From the NCBI RefSeq assembly GCF_000218685.1, contig NW_006763297.1, forward strand, positions 890,673 to 954,672: 64,000 bases of DNA, written 5' to 3'. The notes below the pieces were generated by a model, which saw nothing but the letters and a program-made list of their open reading frames with translations, was not told the DNA's origin and made no database searches. This document shows positions 22,530 through 34,089 of the stretch, piece by piece. How positions within the stretch are numbered: position 1 is the first letter of the stretch; every line of letters starts with the position of its first letter. A program made the position numbers and the translations under genes. This DNA is from Serpula lacrymans var. lacrymans S7.9 (lineage: Eukaryota; Basidiomycota; Agaricomycetes; Boletales; Serpulaceae).

Positions 22530-23547
22530 ATGAGCTGTGACCACTGTACAAAAGGTTCTCTCCTCCCTGGTGACCCCACCGGTGCCATCTCTGACATCGA
22601 CAGCGCCTATCTCGCCCCTGGTCCTGACAACGCTGACAACGCCAACAACCGCGCCATTGTCCTGCTCACCGACGCATTTGGTCTCCCGCTGAAGAACTCG
22701 AAGATCATCGCCGACACGCTCAGCAAACAACTCGCGTGTGATGTCTGGGTGCCCGATATCTTCAATGGCTACCCTCTCCTTCCCGTAGAGGGCATGGTCG
22801 AGCTCATGCCAGACCGCGCAGGTGTGCAGATGTCTCTCTGGAACAAATTCAAGCTCGTCTTCAAGTTTCTCCCCCGCATACCCGCCTTCTACCGCAGCAG
22901 ACCAGCCGTAGTTGATGCACGAACGATCCAGTTCGTCAACAAAATACGTGAGCAGAAGAAATACGACAAAATTGGTGCCGTTGGGTATGTCCTTTCTCTC
23001 TCTCTCTCGATTTTGCTCATTCTGTTGCAGATACTGCTATGGTGGCTCGATTGCTGCACGTGTTGGTTCTGCAAATGTCCTCGACTCCATCGTCATCTGC
23101 CACCCTGGTCCCCTCTCCGATGCACAGATAAATGCCATTAACGTGTGTCCCACCTCATCCTTCTCCTCATCCCTCTAACCCTTTCACAGATCCCAGCTGC
23201 TTGGGCTCTTGCTGAAGGTTCATCTTTTATCCTGCATGAAACGCAATCTAACCACTTCACTCCACAGAGGACATGGGCATCTCTCTAGAAATGTGCAACC
23301 AGTTCGAGGCCCTCTTTGCCGCACGTGAAGGAAAGGATAACTATGTCGAATACGAATTCGTAGACTACAAAGGTCTTGCTTTCCTCCTCCCTCTTATACT
23401 TCCCACTCATTCACCCACCTTCTAGGCACTGCACATGGTTTCGCTGCTCGCCCAAACTTGTCCATTCCCAACGTCAAGGAGGGCTTTGAAAAGGCCATCG
23501 AGCAGACCATTGCTTGGTTCGACAAGACTATTCCCGGTCAGGCTTAG
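22530..23547 (+). CDS. Dienelactone hydrolase family protein
   Basis: An alpha/beta hydrolase of the dienelactone hydrolase family, probably cytosolic, cleaving lactones or related esters. The true substrate is unknown. Five exons fit: 22530-22984, 23031-23142, 23190-23217, 23268-23372 and 23426-23547. I start at MSCDHCTKG, which matches the family start, rather than at the upstream in-frame ATG (22470). Key features are the nucleophile elbow GYCYGG (catalytic Cys), the segment VDYKGTAHGFAARP holding the catalytic His, and a C-terminal helix (AIEQTIAWFDKTIPG). The first intron splits the codon just before the nucleophile motif. No defects are visible. Confidence 0.88.
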
Positions 23548-23827
23548 GGCACAGCCTCCTGTTCTTCGTGTCTATATATACCTGTTCACGTCACCCCTTT
23601 TTAATCTTCATGTTCAATCTTTCACTATCTGTGAAAGCTTGCAAGGGGCTTACTTTACTTGATAGCAGTAGTAGTTTACTCTACCCTGATTCCAACTTGA
23701 TGCTCACCTCCACGTATAACCACCATTTTTGTATGGCAGTGTTGTGTCACAGTTTATGTCATGACTCCATGTTGCTATTTGATCAAGTGCAAAGAAACCC
23801 TCTTATGAACATTATAAGTACTACACA

Positions 23828-25480
23828 CTACAATACAACAACCTTCTCCTCGTCTTCCACACCCACCACCTCCACCTCCTCAGCAGGTCCCTTGTAATGT
23901 TGATGTGCGCCCAACACATACCAAACCCCACTCCCCACTACAACTCCTACCATAACTACACTCGCATAGTTCATATTCCTCCCTGTTACAGGCATTACCG
24001 TAGGCAGAGAGAAAATGACGCATACGAACAGCGTCCACACCACACATCCCCAATTCGCCACCCACCCCATCACCCCATTTCCGAGCGCAAATGGCCCAGG
24101 CACAAACTGCACCTCGGGGTGCGCGTGGAAGAGCCGGCGTAGGATGATGGGCACTATGTAAGATAGATCCATCGACATGGATATCATCGCAAAGATGGCC
24201 ATCGCTGCGATGGGACTTGCGAGGTCGAGCAGTCCGGGAAGAACGCTCACGAGCACCGTCAGCCACACGGCTCGTATCGGCGTCTTCGATCTCGCATTTA
24301 CACGCGCAAAGTATCCCCCGTCAGGCAACCCGCCGTCCCTGCTGAACGCATAGATTGTGCGCAAACCCGCCTGCAGCCCGCTCTGGCACACGCAGAACGC
24401 AGTGAGGCATACAAGCGACCAGAGCGCGAGCGCAGGTCCGCGGCCGAGGCGCATCGAGAGGATGGCGAGGAAGGCGGATCCAGAGGGCCCTGGGAGGAGG
24501 TAGAGAGGGCCTGAGACGAGGATAAGGGTGATGTTGAGAAGCCAGCCGATAATAAGTGTCCCGAGGGTGGCAATGGCAATGGTGGCAGGGGCGGCATACG
24601 CTGCGCGTCAGACTTCTTCGCTGATGTGGGCGGTGGTGTTGTACCCGGTCATTGTCCACTGTACACTCAGTAGTCCCAATAAGAACGACATGCCCCTGCC
24701 CCATCCCCCTGTCCCATCAACGAGCCCGTCTGAGCCAAAGACGTAGGACGCGGGGTGCATCTGGGCGCGGGGAGTGGAGCAGGGAGATGATAATGAGAAG
24801 GGACGCGCCAACGTTGACGAAGAGGAAAGAGGAGGTGAGGAGGGCGAGGTGACGCGTGCGGAGGGAATTGAGGATACCATGAACAAACAGGAGGGCTGTG
24901 GTGAGTCTGACAGCTTTTCCGGGTGTGATGACAAAATCATCCCTCGCTACAACAACTGCGGCGAGAATCATGTTCGCGAGGCCAAATTCTGTCGAGGAGA
25001 GGCCGACAAACTGGCCGAGGATATTCAGCCAGCCTACAACCCAGCCTACCTAGTGATCGATCAATTAGCTAGATTATCTAATTGAGGGGCTCGAACAATA
25101 ACACTCACTCTTGCCCTATATTTTCTCGGACACAGCTTTGCCGAAGCAGTATACAGGCCTCCACAAGTCGGATACGCGCTGACAATTTCTGCAATGCTGC
25201 CCTCGAGCAAGACACAGTTTGAGCCGCCGAGAAGCCAGCACCAGGTCACGGAGGCAGGGCCACCGAGGAGGAGAGGCGTATTGAAGGTGGAGGCAACGCT
25301 GGAGCAGACACCCATGATGCTGAAGGCGAAGGAGATAGTGGCGAGGTTGGAGAACTCGCGGGTGAAGGAGGGGGCATAACCTAGGGCTTTGAGGGCATCG
25401 TCGTCCGAGTCCGAGTCTAGCAGTGAGCTGATGCTAGCGGCCTGATAGCCTGGCAGTGGGGGATTTGAGGACATCAGCAA
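23828..25480 (-). pseudogene. Amino-acid/GABA permease (APC family), frameshift plus nonsense codon
   Basis: A 12-helix amino-acid transporter of the fungal GABA/choline permease type. Exon 1 (25109-25474, start MSSNPPLPG) carries the first helices (FAFSIMGVCSSVAST, ASVTWCWLLGG). An exon from 25049 continues with VGWVVGWLNILGQ. The middle includes SYVFGSDGL, SVQWTMTGYNTTAHISEE and the last part GLRTIYAFSRDGGLP. A one-base shift near 24775 separates IISLL from the MHPASYVFG segment. TGA at 24608-24610 stands where the family has Arg (EEVRRAAYAAP). With both defects the gene is most likely dead, though the domains are otherwise well kept. The neighbouring dienelactone hydrolase is intact and converges on it. 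Confidence 0.8.
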
Positions 25481-25680
25481 GCTAGTAAATGGGGGGATCC
25501 TCGGAAAGACTGCTGGCCTATAAGAGGTGGAGTTTGAGCATGATGGGATTTATGGAAGGCTTGAGCCCGGTGCAAAAACTATGGATGCACATGATATCAA
25601 CAATGTATTAAGAACAAAGCTTGAAGGAAGTGTCTAGCCACTTGCTGAGAGCAATCAGGGACTGGAACTAGAGTCCAATG

Positions 25681-25925
25681 TGAGTAACTTTATTATTAGA
25701 GAGTATGACAGGTATGCAGTACCTAGAGTCCAATGTGAGTAACTAGAGAATAGGAAGCATTGGACTCTGCAGTACTGTCCGATGTTTTGTAAACAAAGAT
25801 AAACAAAGCAGCCACAAAGGCGAAATAATAGAGAACACAATCAATACTGAATGGTAGAGGGATAGATAGAGAAAGGAATGAAGATATAGAGGTAGCACAA
25901 AGGTGCAGAATCACCAAAACTAACA
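25681..25925 (-). repeat. Solo LTR with CAATG duplication
   Basis: In minus sense it starts TGTTAGTTTTGGTGATTC and ends TTACTCA. CAATG flanks it at 25676-25680 and 25926-25930. A 55-bp internal near-duplication of the end (second CAATGTGAGTAAC at 25731) leaves a shorter alternative left end at 25736. Its first 31 bp recur exactly at 37515-37545. Confidence 0.7.
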
Positions 25926-26293
25926 CAATGCGGACTCGGATCTAATAGCACAAATGAGAACTAGAAATAAAGCGAAAACAGTATGGCTTACCTGCTTGAG
26001 TGATGCTCAACAGCGATGGCTTCAGCGATTCCTAGTTAGAGCTCAGCGCTCAGAACGGTCAGAGATAAGACATGTTCTTATCATGATATGATGTCTCAAG
26101 CTTCAAGGGGCGTGCGAATCAGAACTTAAGACAGATACTTCTGACATTTATTCTTTAAACATCATATATCACTACATGCAAAGCTCGGAGACTTTCGGCA
26201 AATCATTGACCAGAACGAACTTTAAGGGTTGGCAGTTCTCTTGATGGCGCAGGAAATCTGAAAAATCAAAGATGAACAACGAGACAAGTGTTA

Positions 26294-26335
26294 CTGTCGT
26301 TCCCAGTCAGTTCGTATTTGAGGTACAATTCGGAC
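26294..26335 (+). repeat. Left terminal inverted repeat of the pogo-like element
   Basis: The outer 42 bp pair with 29608-29649. The inner 37 bp (from GTTCCCAGTCAG to CAATTCGGAC) match exactly. Confidence 0.93.
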
Positions 26336-26613
26336 ACTATCTGAAAACACCATATAGCACTTAGTACTTACTTTAGTTATTTTACCCAGTGAATTGAAAG
26401 ACCTTGAAAATCCCTCCTGAAGTTTTTTCAGCTCGAAATATCAAGCCGTTCTTCTGTCCCTTCTTTCAAGCCATTTTTCGACCTGTAACAGCTACGTAAC
26501 ACTCAAACAATAGAGCGGAAGCTCCCGAAAGTCAGATTCAGACCCAGGTGTACGTGCGCCACAGGCTGTCGAACAATGTGTTTGACACACTTCAAGAGTC
26601 CTACAATGGCCCG

Positions 26614-29419
26614 TCAGTGAAAATCAGCAGCAAAATGTCCCTACCGAGCGTCGAAGGACCTGGAATACGAGAATAGGATACAGGCAGCGATAGAGGCTAT
26701 AAACGGGGGCTCTACAAGTCATATGCAGAGGCTGCAAGGTTAAACAACGTGAGTGATTAGATTTCTGATCGATTGATCAGATGAATGTGAGCTGGAGTTT
26801 AGGTTGCCCGTCAAACACTTCACGATCGAGCGAAAGAAGTGCACAAGGTATACCAACAAGGTCAAGAAAAGAAACAGCTTTTATCTGCAGCAGAAGAATT
26901 GGTTCTGCTCGATTGGACACAACACTATGGCACCATGGCCAACCCATGTATCCCAAGAAGCTTCGGTCGTGTGTGCGTGATATCTCGGGAAAAATCCCTG
27001 GAAAACATTGGCACTACAGGTTCATTAGCTGCAATCCATCACTTGTTCTCCGAAAGCCGCAGAAACTGGACCCGAAGAGAGCGAAGAACTTCAACTGGAC
27101 AGTAGTGGCTGACTACTTTGCACAGCGAAAACAGTTGAATGATATGTATGGTGGGATTCCTCCGGAACATGACTGGAACATGGATGAGAAGGGGATTCAA
27201 ATGGGAGGAGGCAGGAAAGGAGACGGGACAAAGTACTTTTATAATAGGAAGCAGAAGGGATCATACTGCATCTCGGACGACAATTTGGAGCTTGTTACGG
27301 TGATAGAGTGCATTAGCGCTGCTGGAGCGTTGATGAAGCCTGGTTTCGTGTTGAAGGAGGGGCCACTGCCTGATTTAAGTGACGTTGAGGGCATAGGAAG
27401 GTCCGTTTTCTCCATTCCTCTGCCCATATCATTTTACTAACCTTTTCTTCCAGTATATCCCGTACAAAAACTGGCTGGACAAACCGTGGAATATGTGAGG
27501 AGTGGTTCAACAAGACATTTATCCCTGAGTCCCAAGCTTGCCGCATTGATGACAGGCCGGTCATTCTTACTTTGGATGGCCATGACTCGCATGAGCAACC
27601 TGTTCTTCAAGCTCTAGCTTATGAACACAGCATCATTATCTATCGCCTCCCATCAAAAACCACTCATAAATTACAGCCGCTTGATGTTGTCGTGTTTGCC
27701 CCAGTTGGAAGGAGTTGGAGTTCGCACACAAGCCGCCTTGCAATAGAAGGCATCAAAATCAATTGTTACAACATTGTTCCAGAGTATCTTTCTATCCGTC
27801 ATATTATTACACCAGAACTCATCCGCACGGCCTTCAAGGAGACTGGTATCTATCCATTCAACCCGAATGTCTTCACGGAGGGGGACTTTGCGCCAAGCCA
27901 AGTAACGTCCACATCTGCTCACTTCCCTGATAGTTATCCAAGTGACGTTGACACAAGCGACGAGTCTTTCCATATGAGCGACGGTAGTAACGAGTCAGAC
28001 ACCGAGTCAGATCTGATGCAGGATGACTCCCGCCCAGGACTGCTTGGTTTGACAGCGCTCCCTGGCCCGACAGTTGAATTGGACGGATACCATGACCAAG
28101 AACCCTCTCAGGAGTATAGAGAGAACAACGATGAACAGGAAGACGAGTCTTCCTGTTCATCTCCATTCTATCCTATTTTCCCCCACCTCTTTGCTTCCTC
28201 GCCTACTCAAGCTTCCTCCCCCACACGAGAGGGTTCAACACTTCCGCCTGAGCTCTTTTCCTGGCCGCGTTTCTCCAATACTCCACCACCATCTCCTTTG
28301 CAGATGTCTTTGCCGCCACTCCCTCCTACTGATCCTTTCGTCAATAGCGCATCTCGATCACAAACTGGCAGTGCCCCATCTCCTTCTCCATCACAGCTTG
28401 GGCTTGATGTCTTTCCCTCTCCTACACCATCTGACCGTGTGCGCACAAAAGCCACCTCTGCTCAAAGAAGGTGCAGCGGATACATGACTAGGTCTTCATC
28501 TGCGCAGTCTGTGGGGGCTGTTTTAAATAATGGGCAGAATGTGTCTCCAGAACAAGATCAACGGTGTTCGCACCCTGAGTTGTTGATGCAGTTGCAGAGC
28601 ACTCGGTTGAAAGTCGGGCTCCTTGAGGATGAAAACACACAGCTGAAAGTGATGTTAGCACAGCTCAAGGCTGAAAGGGATGCAGCCAATGCACATTGTA
28701 CGCTTGCTCGATGTGATGCGGAAGACATACAGAAGCGCTCAGGAAACCATAGGAAGCCTCAACGAGGCACCACGAAACCAACTGCCCAGTTTCTCACTCA
28801 TCCTGAATTAAAGGCCGTGTTCGAACAGCAGGAGACCGAGCGGAAGGAGAAAGCCCGCATAGACACAGAAAAGGAGGCAAGTAAGCAGCAAGAAGACACC
28901 GCTCGTAACACACAAATAACAATAGAGACTGTGATGAAAGTCTTTGACAGATCTTTTGCGTCTTACAAGCGCAAGGAGGACCTCATTGTCATAGCCGGTG
29001 CTCTTGGTTTACCGATTGATGGGACAGTCAAAGCCCTCATTGAAAGGATCAAGTCTCACCTTCAAGGACATAAGGAGTTAGCAAATAACCCCCGGTTTGC
29101 TGGCCTTTTTGGTCGTCGTGTTCAGGCCCCTGAGGGTTCTAGTCACTCCGGACAATCATCCCAATCACCCTTATATTCTAGTGTCAACTCATCTACTGCG
29201 TTTTCCCCCCAGTCTGTCCAGACTCCATCTTTTTTGGCTACACAATCACAATTTCCTGGCCCCACATTTTACAACGGTTTCTCTGGCCCAGGCTGTAGTA
29301 CTCCTGGGCCCTCATATAACTTCAATATCTCTGAGCGTATTTTACCTCTCCCAACTGATGAAAATGGTGTGACAATTACATATTATAATGAGTTGGGTCA
29401 ACCGTACTATGTTTTGTAG
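26614..29419 (+). pseudogene. Pogo/Tigger-type DDD transposase with long C-terminal extension
   Basis: Cut-and-paste transposase. The N-terminal helix-turn-helix region (AIEAINGG..., YAEAARLNN, then RQTLHDRAK) is spliced at about 26760/26804. The catalytic core has Asp in WNMDEKGIQ, Asp in LTLDGHDSH and Asp in LQPLDVVVF, a complete DDD triad. A short intron (about 27402-27454) lies between the first two. After PFNPNVFTEGDFAPS comes an extension of about 500 residues: Ser/Pro-rich, then a coiled coil (LLEDENTQLKVMLAQLKAE), a charged helix and a SAP-like module (AGALGLPIDGTVKALIERI). One-base losses near 26706 and near 26945 break the frame in the N-terminal third, so this copy cannot make the whole protein. 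Confidence 0.88.
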
Positions 29420-29607
29420 TTAAATATACTCTGAATCTGGTGAAAACTGTTGTTTTGATTTTGAGTCAAGCATGAAAGCAATGCCTACTATTCTACTATT
29501 ATTTCTTAGCAGTGGGACTTCGTCATTTTTTGAGGCTTTCCTCTGCCAAATTGGTGCTTCAATCCGGCATATGTGACCTTAGCGTTACTTTTTGTTACCT
29601 TTGTGAC

Positions 29608-29649
29608 GTCCGAATTGTACCTCAAATACGAACTGACTGGGAACAACAG
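29608..29649 (-). repeat. Right terminal inverted repeat of the pogo-like element
   Basis: Inverse of 26294-26335, differing at one base near the tip (CTGTT against CTGTC). Confidence 0.93.
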
Positions 29650-30047
29650 TAGTATAGTGCCGTATACTGGGATCTTACAACCTTGCGCCACAACATAGGA
29701 AGCAACCTTCTACCACTGCACTTTGAAGACTAAAAAAACTGAGGGATTATAGCGTGAAAATTCCGAATAATACCATAATAATGTCAAAAAAACCTTGCAG
29801 GATTATTAGAGGTTTAATTCTAATAATACCAAAATAATAAGCAAATAACACCACGTGTAATGATGCAATAATACCATCGTCATTATTCTTTCCTTATTAA
29901 GTATGACCTCATAGATAATGCAGCGACGAAAGATTGGATTATAAGTTACTACATGTACAGTTAACTATGAGCATATAATCATTGCTTCCCCTCTTGTCTA
30001 TGCGTGCCAGCACTCCCACAGAGTAAGATAACCTCACAACGCACACA

Positions 30048-32330
30048 TGCCTCAAGGAAGACCGAAAAAAGTACCAGATGTTGGCACCAGGACCACTTCA
30101 CAAATGAGAAAGCAGGATGATGAGGATGCAGACTCGGGTCAAAAGGGGACCTTTTTGAAGATTACAATACGCAAACACAAAGCAATTGACCATGATCAAG
30201 ATGACCAAGCCAAATGAGCATGCACAGAAGCCTCTGAGATAGCACAAAAGGATCAGCAGGAAAACACAGGATGACACGGAGAGCTGTTCACACCATTGTT
30301 CTCAGTCGCTGAGGCTATCGCAAGGAAACCAAAACCTACTCCAGTATCAGTTAGAAGACAATCAAGTGCATTAGTTAAACCTGGCTTGGAATGCCAGCAA
30401 GAAAACCATGTACCGCTACCAATGATCAACCCGAGGCTTCTTCAAGGTTTTACCTCCAAAAATACTCCTGAAGTATCTCAAACAGAAAACCAAGTAGTTA
30501 ATAATGGCCAGCAAACAGATGTAACAAACTCACCAGTCTTGGAATATGCCAATGAGGGTACCATAGTCAATAGGATTTTTAGCCCCATACGAGCTAATCC
30601 ATCTGAGTCGGCTACAAGCTTGTCAGCAATCCACTCTTGTTTACCGACACCAGCTCCAGACAATCCAATCAACTCACCTGTGTTGTCTATAAGGCCGGCT
30701 CTTGCTCAGCCAACTCGCCTTGCACCTGGTACCACCAAAAAAGCACCAAATTGTGCTCCTCAAATTGTCCCTGGTCGTGCAACGTCTACATTGGCTACTA
30801 GTGTTTGCTCCAGCCTCAGCTCTCGTCAACCAACACCTGCATCTTTGTCTTTGACTCACGCTCAAAAACCACCTATGACAGCCTCACAACCAAACCCCAA
30901 CTTTTGTAACCGCCCTGGAGGTTTTTCAAGTGGTCATTCCACTATCTCAAGCCATGTAGGAAACAAGAACGTACCAGATATCCTCAACACCAAACCATCA
31001 CAAGCATTAGCAGACAAAGTCCTCAAATTGGAATCAAACACGGCCAATATCGCCAGCGAATTTCAACACGCTCTTGTAACCCTCAAAAATATGCAAGCGA
31101 CTATCAAAGAAATGCATTATCAACAAGAAAGAACAACTCACAGTTTACTAGCACTTGAAGACGATATTGCTGACCTCAAGAATCAAACTCAAATACAATC
31201 ATCAGCAACTCAAGATATGACCATAGCTATGGAAAACTTACAGCAACAGAAAACAAAGCTAGACGAAAGCGCGCAAGTAATCCAAAAGGCGAACAAAACA
31301 CTAAGAAACAACCCATACAATGTAAGTTTTATTTTCAATTTTTTTCACAAATTAAAGTACTCACTCAATACAGACTCTCATTTGCAAGTCTCTTCTACAC
31401 GCTATGGGAATACTACATCCCACCTCCCTTTGTGATATGGTCCCTCTTGAAGATGGTTTGTTTTGGTACCAGCTTGAATCCCGCAAGGCCTATGTTGTAC
31501 GTCCAAATTTTGAAGCAACATGGGCCGACAATATCAGCTGGGTTGAAAAAGTGGCAAAGTACATCCATCAAAAAGAGGCTGAAATCTGTTCTAGAATCTC
31601 CCCTGATGTACTATCAAACAAGAGTCTCAACGACATACAACAACACATCAAAATAGTGTTCCACAATTTCCAAAAAAAATACAAAAAACTCACCGCTAAT
31701 AACGAAGCATTGGCACACATAGCTTGTATCAAAGGAAGGAGGGCTGCTAGAAAAATCAGAGTAAATATGTCAGTATACTCATGCAACCCAGACTGATCTA
31801 AACACTTGAATAGAAAGCGGCTGAGCGCTCTTCAATCAGGCACACAACATTGTTTCGGAGCCCTGAAAGGGAATTCCTATTCAAAGCTGCATACCAGTCA
31901 ACCAATGAATCAGATCAAGATAACGGCCTTCATCCAGATACTGATGAATCTGCAAATGATGGAAACGTCAAGGGTGTGTCAAGACCGTGACTTTGGACCA
32001 GGCAACGTGAGAGAGAAACCCCTACCAATGCGTGGATATTGCCGCGTCAAAATCCCTCGTAGTATGGTTGATGAAGCGTGGTTGGAACTCCATAGAGAAT
32101 GCGACAAACCATCCATGATATTAGAAGAAGCAGATATTTTAGAGCAAATTAACTTAGCAAATCAGTTAAATAATCTGGACGAGATGTTTGAAGAAGATAC
32201 CTTGAGAGATATGGAAGACAGCAATGAGAGTGATGACGAGGATTTCCATGGTGAAGTAGATCAAGGTGATGACTTTGATTATGGCGACGGTGACAATGAG
32301 CTATATGACCATGATAACAGATCATATTAG
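30048..32330 (+). pseudogene. AT-hook and coiled-coil companion protein of the CACTA-like element
   Basis: Unrecognised as a named family. ATG 30048 begins MPQGRPKKVPD, an AT-hook-like GRPKK, and stops at 30216. The frame resumes as a Ser/Thr/Pro-rich segment (30296 onward). A coiled coil follows (near 31000-31320, KVLKLESNTANIASEFQ and LLALEDDIADLKNQ), then an intron-like gap and a conserved-looking domain (WADNISWVEKVAKYIHQKEA). An acidic C-terminus ends at 32330. Stops and frame changes at 30216, about 31330 and about 31795 suggest decay or unresolved introns. Its 3' end faces the Tnp2-like gene end 20 bp away, which is why I infer it is the element's second gene, perhaps a DNA-binding subunit. 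Confidence 0.5.
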
Positions 32331-34089
32331 TGGTACAAAAACAGCAGTACTTAGATGTCTTCCTCGTTGTCTGAATCAACTGCCATGTCTACCTCTGTTC
32401 CATCCTGAGCGAAATGTCAGAAACCAGAAAAATAATAAGAAAAAAAGACCTACATGATTATAAGCAACTGTCGCCCAATATTCAACTCCCTTGATAGTTA
32501 ATGGAGCCAGAATCAACTGACCCGAGAACACCTCCACTGGCACGATCTCTAACTCTCATAATGACCTACCATGCCAGACCTGCACACCTAAATCTGTCGA
32601 CCTGAGAAATCACCAATAGCCAGTCAGAATCTGATATAACGCAAGTAATAAAATGCTTACCACATATTCCAGGGAAACTCAGGGATTTGATGGTTCATTT
32701 GGAAGCATTGAATGATTGCAACTGTTGCTATTAGAGGAATACCTTCTCGATTTTCTCAGGGCTGTATTACACGGAATATTCACTGGATTTCCACAGCAAT
32801 ACGGCCTAAAATATAAGCATATTTTGCCTTTTTCCCTTGATTGTGTGTTGCTGCGCCATATTGGATTGCGTCGACAAAAATATGTGAGTAATTGCATACT
32901 CTACCCATGAAGTATGTGCCATGATTGCTGTGGGCCACATTGGAATGGATTGCTTCAATGTCGCTCCAGAGATCTTGTATGTAATCAAGGACCAAAGCGT
33001 AGATAGTGCCATCGTCATCAAGGGTCAATATATTGAGTTCTTTGCTGTATCTTGGGAAGTCTATGGAGCCTATAAAAACATTAGCGCATAACAATACATA
33101 ACAGTGTTGTAACGACAAATGCCTTGCATCTTCTTCATTAGCTTGAAAATGACTGAGGTATTCCTGTAGTGTTCCTCTCCGTTGCATGGGGGTTTTACCC
33201 TTTAAACAGGATTCAAGTAAGTATATGGAGTCTTCGTCTTCTGGAGTAGACTCTGGTAGTGACTTGAGCATGGATATCTACATGACATGTATCAGTGTAA
33301 GTTGAATATAAGATAAGACAAGTACCTACCAAGTCATGGACTACAAACCATTTCCACCATCTACGCATAATGGTGCATTCAATTTTGCCACCCTTGTGAT
33401 TATTATGGTGTGTACGACCAAGGAATCCATTATTTCTTTCGTAAGGAAACACCCATGTAGCGTAACAAGGGCCGAACTTGAGAAATTGAGCCTCAAAATG
33501 TTGAGCCAAGTGAAAATAGGGTGTCAGATGACAGCCCATGCGAGCCCATGTTTGAACTGAACGAGATAATACCATGCATCCTCGAGTAATTTCATTTGGG
33601 CTAATAGAATGTGAGGATAAAATTTGTATAGCTACAGAAAACTCAATGATGTTTGCATAATGGGAGCGCAGAGATCGGTCCATTGATATTTCTTGTATCA
33701 TATCAAGTTCCTCTTGTGTCGGAGGTGGATCCGAGGCAAGCAGTGCTTGTCTTTGATATGTTTGGACAACTTTCTCACTCTGGGCTTGAAACGATGCATT
33801 CTTTGTATTGCTTGCTGATTTAGGGGCCTGGATATCAGGTATTTTCCCGTCTACCTGCCACGCAATGAATAAGCCTATAAAAAAAATACTTATGTGTGAT
33901 CTCCACCGATCCGCTTTGGCGGAACTTGCATTTCCAGTCATCTGAAAATTGAATAAGCAACTAGTCATTAATTTATGTGTATGGAGAACTTACAGAAGGC
34001 AACAATCTACCTACAGAGATAGGCCATATGACTGAGGAAAAAAAGTCCTCTATTCTGTCGAGAGGAAACCATTCCTCTCTTTTGCGCGG

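Larger units (their letters stand above)
26294..29649 (+). mobile_element. Pogo-like DNA transposon with 42-bp inverted repeats and TA duplication
   Basis: The termini CTGTCGTTCCCAGTCAG (26294) and the inverse CTGACTGGGAACAACAG (to 29649) are flanked by TA at 26292-26293 and 29650-29651. It contains one spliced transposase gene. Length is 3356 bp, with structure intact at both ends. Confidence 0.93.
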
